In this document: positions 49,685 through 60,916 of the stretch, piece after piece
Position numbering within the stretch: position 1 is the stretch's first letter
Layout: every line of letters starts with the position of its first letter
From: Pezicula radicicola
Taxonomy: Eukaryota; Ascomycota; Leotiomycetes; Helotiales; Dermateaceae
Assembly: GCA_003008705.1 (NCBI GenBank)
Contig: PDUO01000003.1
Span: 876,793-940,792 of the forward strand
DNA length: 64,000 bases
Direction: 5' to 3'
Notes under the pieces: model-generated
What the model saw: the letters and a program-made list of their open reading frames with translations, nothing else
Told to the model about the DNA's origin: nothing
The model's database searches: none
Made by a program: the position numbers and the translations under genes

Positions 49685-51820
49685 ATCAGTACTTCCTCTA
49701 AGTACAAATATATACCTAATAGACAAGGGGTTACAAGGACTTTTCATGCAAGGAATAGGAAAGTCAATGTAGGTACTCTATAGAATGCTATAGAGGGTGG
49801 ATGAAATGTTATGGTTTTATTGCTTGTTATTTCCATTAATAATATACTAAAAGTTCAAAGTAGATGTATGCCTGGTAGGTAGAGAATAAGATAGAACAGG
49901 TCTATGTGTGGTAATGGGGATAGATTAGGTCACTATTCAACCCGCTTTACTGTCAAACGATAGTGTAAAGTAATAAGTTTTACTTATTGATGTTATTCCT
50001 TTTCCTTTCTTCTATTTAGGGGGAGGGGGTGGATCTTGAAGCGCGAATCATGGAGGGATTGTGTAAGTCAATAGCAATTTTTATCGCATACTTGGTGAAA
50101 TTATAAAGAGGGGGTTGAAACTGCATGATTTACTATGTTTGACAAAGATAATAGTTTGCATAGAGAGGACTTGGAATAAACAACATGGTGGGATACAAAA
50201 TCTGATTTTTGGAGTGAGTGATTGATATCGCTATTCCTTCTCTCATTACAAGGGAAGACGGCGAAAACACACCTATAGAAGAGTCGACTAAGGGAGGTAG
50301 AAAATAATTACAACCTTGGATACGAGACCTGAGATGTTTCTGGCATAACTGGTGATAAATGGAACCTGAGTGCGAGATACCTTATGACTATCAAGAAAGC
50401 GAATTATATTAAGCGATGAACTTGGTGATGGGGATCTAGGTTACCGCTAATTTTCTTCCGGAGAAGATAGCTACTTAGTCTATGATTTAAGTAGCTAACT
50501 AATGTAGTTGCGTAGAATTGCGAATACGGGGTTTAAAGTGCAGTACTAGAAGAAGCGCAATGCACAAGAGGAGGGATTGCGTGGTCTTGCGAGCTTGGTA
50601 TAACTATCTAGGTACTAAGTTCATTTTAAGAATTAGAGCTTTGCACCTATTTTCCATTTCCACATATCCTAGATCAATGCAAGGAATGCAGCACTAGTTA
50701 AGTCTTCGTCATCCTCCGAGGGCTTGGCACCTGAGCATAAAACTAGTTTGCTAGCGCCAGAGCGAGTATAGAGAATGAGTTGGTGATGAGGACTAGGTTC
50801 ATGGCATAGATGTGAAAGAGCCCTCTTCATGCCGTCTATTGTGCAAGCTGCATCTAGGTGTTTGTGCTACAATTTTGCTGTTTAGTTTCAAGAGCGAAAT
50901 GATGCCCAGATCGTAGTGCTGACTCTGTGCGAATCTGCACTCTGATGCCCTCAATTAGATAGCCAGAGACTCAACAGTGCGTGCTATCCAACAGTATGAT
51001 CCTTATGACACGTGGGGTTTGAAACCAAGAGCCTGCATAACGCACCATAATTTACCGGATCCCTAGCAGCTGAGAATTGCTTGATGGGTTTTGACAGTGC
51101 TTGGTAGGTTTTGACCTTTGCTTATCAGATGTTGAGCCTCTCCGCCTCTACAGCCACTTTCTTTCGAACGGACAGCCACGAGTACTCTCATGACGTTTTA
51201 TATGTATAATAATTTTAGGCAGAGCTTGGCTTAATGCTTATCATGCCATATCACGTTTTCGTAATTTTGGAAACTTAAGACTAAGAAACGTGATATCAGG
51301 AACTAAACGCATGCACGTTGAGGCTTGGCAACTGAAGGAAAAGTAGCATCTCCTTGCGAAACTAGAGCATGGGATGAGCCGGTTTATCGAAGAAAGTCTA
51401 AAGTGATATGACATGGTTTGGAAATAATGCCTCTGCGAAAAGGCTGACGCTTGTGAACATAGCACTGTAGGTAGACGTGGTAGAGTTGACCGCCTGATCC
51501 GGTCTCGCATCGCTAACGTGGTAATTCAAAGGGCGAGACCGTTAGATCTAACACAAGTATTCCTTGGATTTGCTCATGGCGTGGAACTTCTGTAACTTTG
51601 GTTACGGATGACGGAGTACGAAGGAGTACGAAGGAATACGATGTTTTCCTATGAAGTTAGTCTACTTCGTCCTGTGTTCTGAAGAGGCACCCATTGCGGT
51701 TAGGCCTAGGCGGGGCCATGATGCCGTGGCTTGGGATAAGACTCCCTCGGCTCCACGCAGCAGCCATTCGCCACGAATTACCATGTGGCGCAGCCCGGGC
51801 GACTTTTCCTTGCTCATCAT
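49685..51820. other. Gene-free stretch
   Basis: Only short frames are present. Composition is AT-rich to about 50.6 kb and more balanced after. A 10-bp tandem array lies at 51611-51640. No gene supported. Confidence 0.45.
51611..51640. repeat. 10-bp tandem repeat, three units
   Basis: Three consecutive units ACGGAGTACG, AAGGAGTACG and AAGGAATACG. The core GGAGTACG also resembles the GTAC-rich words found elsewhere in the gene-free right part. Confidence 0.75.
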
Positions 51821-51823
51821 CTC

Positions 51824-52406
51824 CTACTTCGTATGTTGAGAAGTGGGCGTGGACTTGTTGTAATCATGAATTGTTGCAATTGAAAATGATGGCCTAGACT
51901 TTGTACGACTTTGAATAGCGTGGATGGCAGGGAGGCTGTGTTGATCCGGGTTTGTGGCTGATGGTTTGATGCCGGTGATAAGAATGCGAAAGAGGCTTTC
52001 CGAAGAGTTCGCGTTGGTGTTGATAAACATAAGTGGTGGAATCGGAAGGCCGTCGGTAATGCGGGTGCGGCATGTGGAGAGAATGCTGGTAAGAGTTGGA
52101 AAAGTAAGGCCGCCCAAGATTTCCAGAAGGAGCAGCTCGATGATGGAAATGCAAGTTCTGAGTCCAAATTGTTCAAGATATCCAGGTTTTCAGCTGGCAT
52201 GGCTCGCTTAGCAAAAAGCCGGTTGGCCTCTACCGTGATCTTTGTGGGGATTTCATCGTGGGGTAGCACATGGCGCCAGGTTGTGTGCATCGCTGAAGGG
52301 TCAGGCACAGAAAGATCGCAGCAATCAACGTCTTTCCTCGCTCTGTTTACAATCGTGAAGGCTTGGGATCGCGCGAGACAGCTCCTCCCGAAGCTGCGGT
52401 TGTCAT
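51824..52406 (-). pseudogene. Frameshifted coding relic of unknown family
   Basis: On the minus strand one frame from 52406 down to about 52165 reads like protein (FTIVNRARKDVDCCDLSVPD, then MHTTWRHVLPHDEIPTKITV and ANRLFAKRAMPAENLDIL). At about 52150-52175 the protein-like reading moves to another frame, which continues LRTCISIIELLLLEILGGLT, TSILSTCRTRITDGLPIPPL and MFINTNANSSESLFRIL, to a stop near 51824. There is no GT on the minus strand at the junction that could make it an intron, so it looks like a one-base frameshift in a decayed gene. The codons are more GC-rich than the surroundings. I do not recognise the family and cannot place a start. Confidence 0.45.
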
Positions 52407-55400
52407 CCTAAAGGTAGATAGATGATCGGCTCGAGAGGGTGTGTGGTGATTTGCTATGCTTTTAGCCAGAAGTGGGAAAGTGGCAAACAACTTCATAAGG
52501 CGGAATGATCGACAACGGCAAGCCTTCTAGCATGCCGCCGTCAAACTTCCCTCGCTTCCGGTGAAGGAAGACTCGGGATTGGAAGACTGACCTCAGCAGG
52601 TCGTCTCAGGTATTGCTGAGCCAACCTCATTGATCTCTTTTGTAATCTCGAGGGTGCTTGGTTTTTTGTGCTTTCTAGACTTCAAGATTTGCACTGCTTC
52701 GGAGACATTCGGCGCGGCACACAAACTTTGAGCAGCACTGCAGAAATGCTCATCATATCCAGTTCCGAGAGCTCTAAACTTGCTTTGCACCCTCCCTTCC
52801 CCTGCGTGGGAACAGCGGGGACATCCACAACAAGATCCAGTCAGAGCTTTGAGTACAACTACCATAACTCGCATGGAAGATGCTTCATGTGTAGGCAGCT
52901 AAAGGATGTGATGAGAGTTTTGTACCGCAAGACTTTTGTTCTGCAGTACTGCACTCTTTAAGGGGTTAAACGATCGTTATCGATGGGCCAGGACTTGTAC
53001 TTATGCTAAATGTGAGATCGATCTATAAAATCTACGATGCGGTTGATCTTGATAGTAGATGCATCAAGAGGTGATAGGAAGCACACCGCTAAAGGACCCT
53101 ATCGCTAAAAAGATTTATTGAGTTCTGATTAGACTTCTAGTGGAATTGGAGTGTGTATAGCAGGAACCAAAGTGTATATATCGTCTCTGGCCTTCAATTC
53201 TCACGCTTCGGCCAGGCCGCCGAAGCCACACGACGATCACTCAGGACGGCACATGGCAATGGCATATGCTTATTTGGACTTTCTCTTTGTCATCTGAACG
53301 TTAGAACTTTGAATATCTGGCCGTTTGCTGTTTATGATCTCCTGCATTGTCCATAGCTACTGTATGTCCTTGAATACTTAGCAAAAATGTAATGGGCCGC
53401 TTAGTTTTCAGTTTGCCATGGATATGCGCATCTTCGGACTTCGCTTTGCATTGCACCGAGAAACTTCCCAATTCGTTCTTCTCTTGTCCTCTATTATTTT
53501 TTGAACGCCAATTCCCAAATTTTGTCCCAGGTGACAGCTCAAGAGCCCCAAAACAACCGACATTCCGACATTTGAGGCTGCCTTCCGCAGTAGGTGTATG
53601 CACAAGAGCCACATTTGACCCATTACTGTTTTGGGCATTGTTCCGATGTTTGAATAGCGGCTTTGCTGATACTTTGCTGGCCACAGACCGTATGGCTGTC
53701 CAAGGCGCCTGTCTAGCAGTGACTGCTCTTCTCGAGACCAAACCTAATAATAGAGAATTAATTGTTGGGCCATTTAGGGTGCGTACTCCACAACGCCACC
53801 ATTTGAACAATGGTGATGGGTAAAGTTTGCTTAATAACAAGCTTCCGCTCTCGCCTGTTGTTGACGCCACTTCTAGGATACAATGCTACCAATCAATAGG
53901 ATGTGGTGGTGGATTGCCTTCTCCTTGCTGATAGTTGTGCTGGTGATGTTGCATGACTCTTGGGAAGCGAGCATGCAGACTGCAGTCAGTCATATCACAT
54001 ACAGCATACCTAACCTTGGCAAGGCTATGGCCGGTCGCTGCCTGCCTCGTACACCGCTGCAACTGCAATGCTGAATGAAGAGCGTGTCGCAAATAATCTA
54101 CCAAGTAGCTCAATAGGGCACTCGTTTGGGTGTCGCAATTTGCGAATTCCATCGTCCTTTCATATAGACAAATGACAAGTTGTGATAATAGATGCAGAGT
54201 GCGGAGATATTGGACGTACGGGTTGGTTGGATGTTGTATTTGAGCAAGAGTCTTTGTCTCCGGACACCTCTCACCTCAGATGAGGCATGATGGCGGAGGT
54301 CAACTTCCTTTTTGTAGAAGGCTTGCACATAACGCTCTGCGACCCTTGACGCTCGCATCTATGTGGCGGCCGGGTTTGGCGAGATGCCACTATCACCAAA
54401 GTTGTAATGCTTTTGAAATTCTCAGAGCCGGCGTCATTTGGCAGCGCAAGCCACTATCAAGCCCACGGCGCGGCTCCAACTTGGGCTTGTCTTGAGGCAA
54501 TGAGAGGTCTCAATCCATGCGTGCCACATTGTCGACCCGATAGCCTCATTCTGTCCCGCAGCAACAACCAGCCGAATCCGAGGACGTTTAAATTGTTACC
54601 GTCCTGCAGAAGCTCTCGTACAGTAAGTAGGTAGTACAGTAGTACAGACCAATGCAACGCAGGCTGTACGTAGAGTAGGCGACAATTCATGAGAATGAGG
54701 GTTTGCAGGACCATTGCATCAGCAATACAGTACTGTAGGTAGCGACAATCACTAGTGGCCAGTGCTTTGCCGTCGCGTGTAGTTACTGTACTAGGTAGTC
54801 ATACACACAAAAAATGCAGCACTACTTCGCACTTTCGTAAATTTCGTACAGTATTTTAAGTAATAGTACGAAGTACAGTAAGTAATGATGCCTGAAGACC
54901 AGCGGGAAGGCCTGCGATAATAGTTTCTACTTCGTCATCATCTTCGTCTTGTCTGTCTCTCTGTCTTCTCCGCTCCTTCCGGATCCTATTTCTCCATGGA
55001 GATGTTTTTGATGAGTTAATATCACAGGAGATTGGTCGACTGGAGATTGTTTGGTCCTTTTCATCTTTTGGAGGAGGTTCGGAGGCAGGCGTGGCCTGTG
55101 TCGTTGAACCCTGCTTCTGAGATGAGAATTGGGGATGATCGTCGGCGTTTCAGAAGACATATTCGGCAGGGTTTAGGATGTCGCATGGACACCTAACGCC
55201 AGTCCTGGTTACGCTACCGTGGCTGCTGGCCCAATCCGACCTGGTGCTAGATCTCATCGTCTTGTTGGAGCCGAGATCCCTGAACATCTTAAAGTATTCT
55301 CCCTCACACACGCGCAGGCTCACACACCTCGCCCCGAGGCGTCAGCCAGTAGCACAGAACATGCAAAATGTACAAGGAAGCTACTCCGACGTCAGGAAAC

Positions 55401-55796
55401 TACCACGATAGTGCGCCCATGGATGATGGGAGATGGGTCAGCAACGGCAAAGTGGAAGGTGCCCAGTGTGATCACAGCGTTTAGCCGCGTCGACGAGACT
55501 ACGAGTTCATAGAGGAGAAGCCATACATCAAATCAAAGCGTAAGGTACCGAAGGGATGGCATAGCTATGATACCTACCTCAATATGCTATGGACTGCTGT
55601 ACACGGGCACCTGGGGTACTTTGGGGTACTTGCTTACTTTCGTACCTACTGGTCGGCCATTTCCCACCAGATAGCTAGCTACCTTACAGTAGCTACCTTT
55701 AGTAGTAAAGCTCCCCTCTCTCGGCCCACGCACGCGCAAACGACAGCCACAGCAGAGAGGAGAGTGTACAAGTACCTGCTACTTTTGACAGGAGGA

Positions 55797-55816
55797 ATAG
55801 TAGTAGTAGTAGTAGT
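55797..55816. repeat. TAG trinucleotide repeat
   Basis: An uninterrupted run of TAG units. A second short TAG run lies at about 28078-28094. Confidence 0.8.
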
Positions 55817-56193
55817 GCCCTACTGTAGCTCGGCCTTACAAAGTTGTGCATTCTTTCTCCACCGAAGAACTGGTTCAGGACCACCGACCTTACCCCCCGT
55901 CAACGGGCCCCGGAACCCAGTTCTCCATAGAAAAAGCATGCTCTCATTACGCTATTCCACCCATTGTTTTCTGCCCGCTTTTCGCATCCCAGTATACCCA
56001 GATTATTACGCCCACCACGGTGAAAGGCAGATTTTATTACAAGCATCAGCTTCATCACGCACACTAATCTGTGGCTCTGCCACTTCCATTTCGGATCAGG
56101 CCCGCAATTAATCAGTGTACACGAGGGTCCCGGTTCTGGATCACTCTACGGAATACGCCTGGTTGTTACCTGTCTGGTGCTGTACCTACAGTA

Positions 56194-56216
56194 CTGCACT
56201 GCACTGCACTGCACTG
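56194..56216. repeat. CTGCA pentanucleotide repeat
   Basis: Four consecutive CTGCA-type units (ACTGCACTGC...) in a gene-free interval. Confidence 0.75.
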
Positions 56217-56286
56217 TCCAGTCCTGTACCTGGCCCCGGCCAACCCTAATGTTCCTCTGAGGATGCTAGGTACTGTACTTGCGGGC

Positions 56287-56327
56287 CACCAGCACCAGCA
56301 TCAGATCAGCACCAGCACCAGCACCAG
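56287..56327. repeat. CAGCAC / CACCAG repeat
   Basis: About six units of CAGCAC with a CATCAGAT interruption. It is not inside a supported coding region. Confidence 0.75.
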
Positions 56328-57030
56328 AAACAATCTGATATTGAAACCGCTGATAACCCCGCTGCCCTGCACCCAGGTCCCATTCCGGAACAATTTCGAA
56401 ATACATGCTGGAATGCCTGCTTTGCTTCTGTAATAACGGTGCTCTCTCACCCATGCACATGCTGCTGCTCCCTTCCTCATCATCTCGACCTCAACCGAGC
56501 TTGTTTCTGCGTCTCTTGCTTTCCACTCTTATTTTCTGTCGGCTTCTTACTCAGCCCTCTTCCGCTCCTTCTAGTTTGCTGGACTACTACGAAAGTGGAT
56601 TTTTATTACGCACGCCTCCTTCTCATTAATCCAACGACTTCCTCCTGCCAGGTTGGGACTTTTCCATTCGACAAGCGACTACTCCCACCACTTTTATCCC
56701 ACACACGCACACTCTCACTCACACACTCTACTTCTTGTCCACTGCCCCAAAAGATCGTCCCTGCAGTCAAGCGTGCCAGCGTGCCATCAGCACCGAGATC
56801 TAGTGCTGTCACTCGATAGCCCTATGATTCGCGCAGACCAATAAGACTACACACCACTAGGCCCGCCAACGTCGCCCCTCCCCTCCGCACAACCTAGTCC
56901 TCGTTTCTATGTCTGATCTGATATACCGGTAACGCCTAGGTTGCACACCTTACTACTAACAGACCTATTATTTTATTACGCACGGTGCTTGAGATGAGTG
57001 TGATCGGTGTGGGGGGTTATTTGCTTTCCA

Positions 57031-57037
57031 TATAAAA
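57031..57037 (+). promoter_or_regulatory. TATA box of the Gln/Pro-rich protein gene
   Basis: TATAAAA lies 130 bp upstream of the ATG at 57161, on the same strand, followed by a CT-rich leader. Position and match are good for a fungal core promoter. Confidence 0.55.
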
Positions 57038-57160
57038 GTCTCGAGTCCCACCCTCGTCAACGACTTCACTCACCTTGCCGCTTTCCTTTCCCAAAGGTTG
57101 TTTTGCCGCCTCCACATTTTATGTTTCTCTTCTTTTAGTTTCAGTTGACGCCTCTCGAAG

Positions 57161-58763
57161 ATGTTGCTCACTATTAAACAGCCAGCACATCAAGGCTACA
57201 AGTCTTTCCATGACTATTCACCACCTACTCCACCAAATACCTCTCGTTTCTCACCACTTTCTTCTCGTTTCTCGCCCGCCGTGACTTCAGGTCCTTCCTT
57301 TCCTCAGCTTTCAACCACCACCACCACCACCACCACCACCAGCAGCGGCAGCAGCACCAACAAGTCACTTCCCCCCATACCCGCAAGAAAGTCTTCTACA
57401 CCACAGCCGATGTCCACTCCCCATAGAGGCTTGCCTCCTCCGGCTGCCATGACATTACCTCCACACACGCAACCCCCTCCACCAATTACTCAAGCAGCAC
57501 TAAGTCAGCCTATGGGCCAGTTACCAGCTCCTCCTCAACAATGGCAAGGCGCAGAAGAATCTATGCGGAACTGGCTGCATGCAAAAGCCGAAGAAGATAA
57601 GCGGAAGCAAGAAGAAGAGAAGACCCGGCAGGAATCACTTCGTTTAGAGCAACGAAAAATCGAGCAGGATATGTTACGAACTTCATTGTCAGGAGGGATT
57701 CCGCCATATATGATTCCCATGGTCTTTGCGGGCATGGGCGGAGGCAATTTACCTAACGCCAGCCTAGAATGGGCTCAGCACTACATGGCGCAATCTCACC
57801 AGCTTCAGCAGCAGCAAGTGCAGCAGCAGCAGCAACAACTACTAGCTTCACAAAGCCAGACCTCGCCAGAACAAGCACAAAGACGAGATTCACGGGCTCA
57901 GCCATATGGACAGCATCCCGCTCCAATGACCTTACCATCGACGCCCATAGGGGCCGCTGGACCTCAACAAACGGGCTTTCTAGGTTATCCGATGTCTCCA
58001 CGGGCTCGAGCCGCCCAAGCTCAAGGATCGCTTTCCCGGCAACCTGTCTCGGGTCACCTACCAAGATTGAATACAGGTGAAATGCACATCCAGCCTCCCC
58101 CTACAGGTTCAGGGATGCAAGTTCTCCCTGGTCCGCCCCAGCATCCTCTACAGCAATCGCAGACTGTTCAGCAAGAACCGCAGTCCTCCCCATCAATATA
58201 CTTTCATCATTGGCAGCCACCGACCACGCAAGCCGGGACGAGTGGCGGCAATCAGCCTTCAACGCCTTCAGGCAAGCATCGTCGCACCCTTTGAAGGCCG
58301 CGACTAACTCTCCCCAGATCACACGTCGTCTCCTAAGAAACGCAAAGCCACAGGTCCTCAGCAACCCGCGCCACCTCCTACTTCCCAACCGCAATATACC
58401 TCGCCTCCTTATTCCCACAGTGGATCAACGCCATCGAGTGCCCGGAGACGCGGTCATTCAAGACAACGAAGTGATATGTCTGCTCGTGGGGCTCAGGACT
58501 ACCGACCAGGAAGTCGTCATCGCCAGACTGAGAGTGGCTTCAGCCATCAAAGCGCCGGATCACCGCGTGGCACCGGCGCAGAGCAAGGACAAGCGACTCC
58601 CGCAGAGCCGCGATCAGGGTCAAACAATCCAGTCTCTTCCATCTTGGAGCAGAGCGACTCGCGGCCAAGGGCTCAATCGCAAACACAACCGCGGGAGTAC
58701 CAATTCTCTGCAGACCCGGAGATGAGGCACGAGGAGACACGTAGGACACCCGAACGGAAATAA
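57161..58763 (+). CDS. Gln/Pro-rich, probably nuclear protein (uncharacterised)
   Basis: Predicted 518 residues; exons 57161-58271 and 58318-58763. The 46-nt intron begins GCAAGC and ends CCCCAG with a GACTAAC branch, so it is a GC-AG intron. Without splicing the frame ends after 377 residues. Spliced, the frame continues through DHTSSPKKRKATG (a likely nuclear localisation signal) into a Ser/Arg/Gln-rich tail. The start MLLTIKQPAHQGYKSFHDYS is followed by a Thr run, Pro-rich segments and Gln runs. One folded-looking core stands out at about residues 125-215: WLHAKAEEDKRKQEEEKTRQ, ESLRLEQRKIEQDMLRTSLS, GGIPPYMIPMVFAGMGG. That core with a Q/P-rich frame recalls conserved filamentous-fungal proteins listed as putative transcriptional regulators, but I cannot name the family with confidence. 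Confidence 0.83.
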
Positions 58764-60386
58764 TCGCGATAGGGAGCGAGAGCATGACGATACAAGATTT
58801 TGTGCTCTGTGTGCAAGCGAGATTATGAAAAGAGATTGTGGGGTTTCAGGAAGAGAGATGCGTCCATGCGGGATCTGATGGCCCCGACCACAGACGGAAC
58901 AGGAACGAAACGACCTCATCGAATTTGAGATGAACTTCACACTTGCCCCCGGGAAGATTTGTCGGAGTGAACTCCAGCCGATATGATCTCCGGGGTCTTA
59001 TTTCATTGTTATTTTTGATTACGTCTTCTTCTATTTTTGCTTCATGGTTCAAAAGATACCCATTTTATTAGCGATTATTATTATTGCCCTTCTATTATAT
59101 ATTTTTCACCTTCAGTTACAAGCTAATGGCTTCCCTATTATGGGGTTTGGGGACGAGCGAGTTTTGAGACTTATTTCTGTATATATGGTTCTTGCTAGGT
59201 GACCTCGGTGCTTAGGCATCAGACCTTTGTATCATAGCAGATGGACGGGCTAGAAGCTTGATATTTTGTTCATTTCTTCTCTCCTTTCCGCGCAGGGCGG
59301 CACAGGCTGTCACCCTGTTGGCGGAAGCGAGTAGTTTGGCATCGATGTCGACAACGTGTCGGTGTGGCAATTTTGTATATATTCTATAGGGGATGCATTG
59401 GGCATGGACGTTATGGCATTACATTCGGGTTACAGACTGGGCACGGTTTGATTTGGGAAGGCTTGTGGATATGGGAACATACAGCGTCAGAAAGACTGCA
59501 AAAAATCTTGTCGTGTAGTACACACAGGAAGCAAAGTTGTTGGGACGAGAGGCTATGGCCTGCTTCGATCCCTGCGAAAGTTGAGTTGAGAGTGGCCTCT
59601 CGGTTGTCCATCGAGATGGAGAGAGATAAAAAGCTTCACATAACACACAAAACCAATTAAAAATGTCATTCCTTGTTGCAGCTGTAGCAAGGATATCACC
59701 CACCTTTCTCTTCCATTCTGTATGCTTTGAAATGATTATCGGCGCTTCCACTTGGAACCTAGGTGCATACAGACTTTGCATCTCAAGGACAATACTCATC
59801 TCGCCATCGCCAGCCTTTGTCCGTGAGCGCACAAGTTTACGAATACGGTGTTATTCAGTGAAGTACCGACAGGTACGAGTGAGTACCTCTTCCGCTCGCC
59901 TTGCATTTTGTCGAGGCAATCTCTCTTTGGGTTGAAAGCTTAGTCAGGGCTAACCTTATTGTACCTCTTCAAGACATCATCATATGATGAACGGTAAATG
60001 GAAAGAGGCCGAGAAGCCATTGACGATGTTTTTCTTGCAGCGAGAAAAGATTTAAGAAAAGAGCCCAGAAGAGAAACTGACGCGTACGTACGTGTATTTT
60101 TTTTTTTGGAGAAGAGAGCCGAGAGCGTGCAGCAAAGCTACAGTCACTGTCTCTTGGTCATGTATAAGAGCCGTGTTATGAGCGGGGAGACACGCTTTTG
60201 TACGTGAGGTACAGGAAGTCTTGGCGACGGATGAACCCTAGTTAGACGATAATAAGATGTTGAGATATACGCAGTAACTGGACAACGTGGAAATTTTAAA
60301 AGTAGGGCGTGCATCATCACTGCATATGGTCTGCTTAAGACTATGTTTCAGCCGTACGCGTGCCGTTGGTGACGGGTAGGAAATTG

Positions 60387-60421
60387 GGAGGGACGGAGGG
60401 GACGGAGGGACGGAGAGGCGG
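60387..60421. repeat. GGGACGGAG purine-rich repeat
   Basis: Degenerate units of GGGACGGAG repeat four times. Purine-rich on the plus strand. Confidence 0.75.
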
Positions 60422-60470
60422 AAAAGGATCGTGGGAACATGTGTTTTTTTTTTGTTTTGTTCTTGGCTGG

Positions 60471-60494
60471 GTTTGGTTTGGTTTGGTTTGGTTT
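60471..60494. repeat. GGTTT pentanucleotide repeat
   Basis: About five consecutive GGTTT units follow a T-rich stretch. Confidence 0.8.
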
Positions 60495-60892
60495 TGAGTT
60501 TTGCGGATCTTAATTGGTGGGTGTTAAGGTTTGATCGGTGGGGTATATTTGCCCTTTTCTATCATAAGAAATAATTTCATGTGGTTTATGGTTTATGGCT
60601 TATGGGTTTGTATAGGTCTAGGAGATTTTATTATTCGTAGGGAAGTTGCCGGTACAGGTATGCTTAATCTTTGTGCTTGTGTGTATTTTGCTGATGTGTT
60701 TTAGTTTAGTCTTTCCTTTAGATGAGATGAACGTAATGGAGTCTCGGGACTTTTTTTTTCTTCTTCTCACGCTAGAGATCCCACCTACTTACTAGCATTT
60801 TACGTGGCAAAAAGGTAAAAAATAAAAATAAAATAAAAAAAGTTTGCGCATATTTAGCGCCTCTTCTCCAAAATAATGGTTACTGTATTTCT

Positions 60893-60916
60893 TTGTTAGT
60901 TTGTTTGTTTGTTTGC
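60893..60916. repeat. GTTT tetranucleotide repeat
   Basis: Successive GTTT units (GTTAGTTTGTTTGTTTGTTT). It lies 3' of an A-rich stretch at about 60.82-60.84 kb. Confidence 0.75.

Larger units (their letters stand above)
52410..57160. other. Gene-free stretch with many simple repeats
   Basis: A 4.7-kb interval with opposing frames of 60-190 codons but no recognisable domain. Frequent GTAC/TACAGTA words occur at 54.6-54.9 kb. TAGTAG repeats lie at 55797-55816, CTGCA repeats at about 56194-56216 and CAGCAC repeats at 56287-56327. The last 130 bp is the leader of the gene at 57161. Confidence 0.45.

Noticed and set aside
53301..53870. 189-codon minus-strand frame with a 143-codon frame antisense to it
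   Set aside because: Both stay open over the same DNA and neither has domains; no way to choose, so neither is called.
57753..58418. Minus-strand frames opposite the Gln/Pro-rich gene
   Set aside because: Shadows created by CAG/CCA-rich codons; Val/Ala/Leu-rich without features.
59419..59832. 137-codon minus-strand frame
   Set aside because: Lies in AT-balanced gene-free DNA, no motif, no start context.
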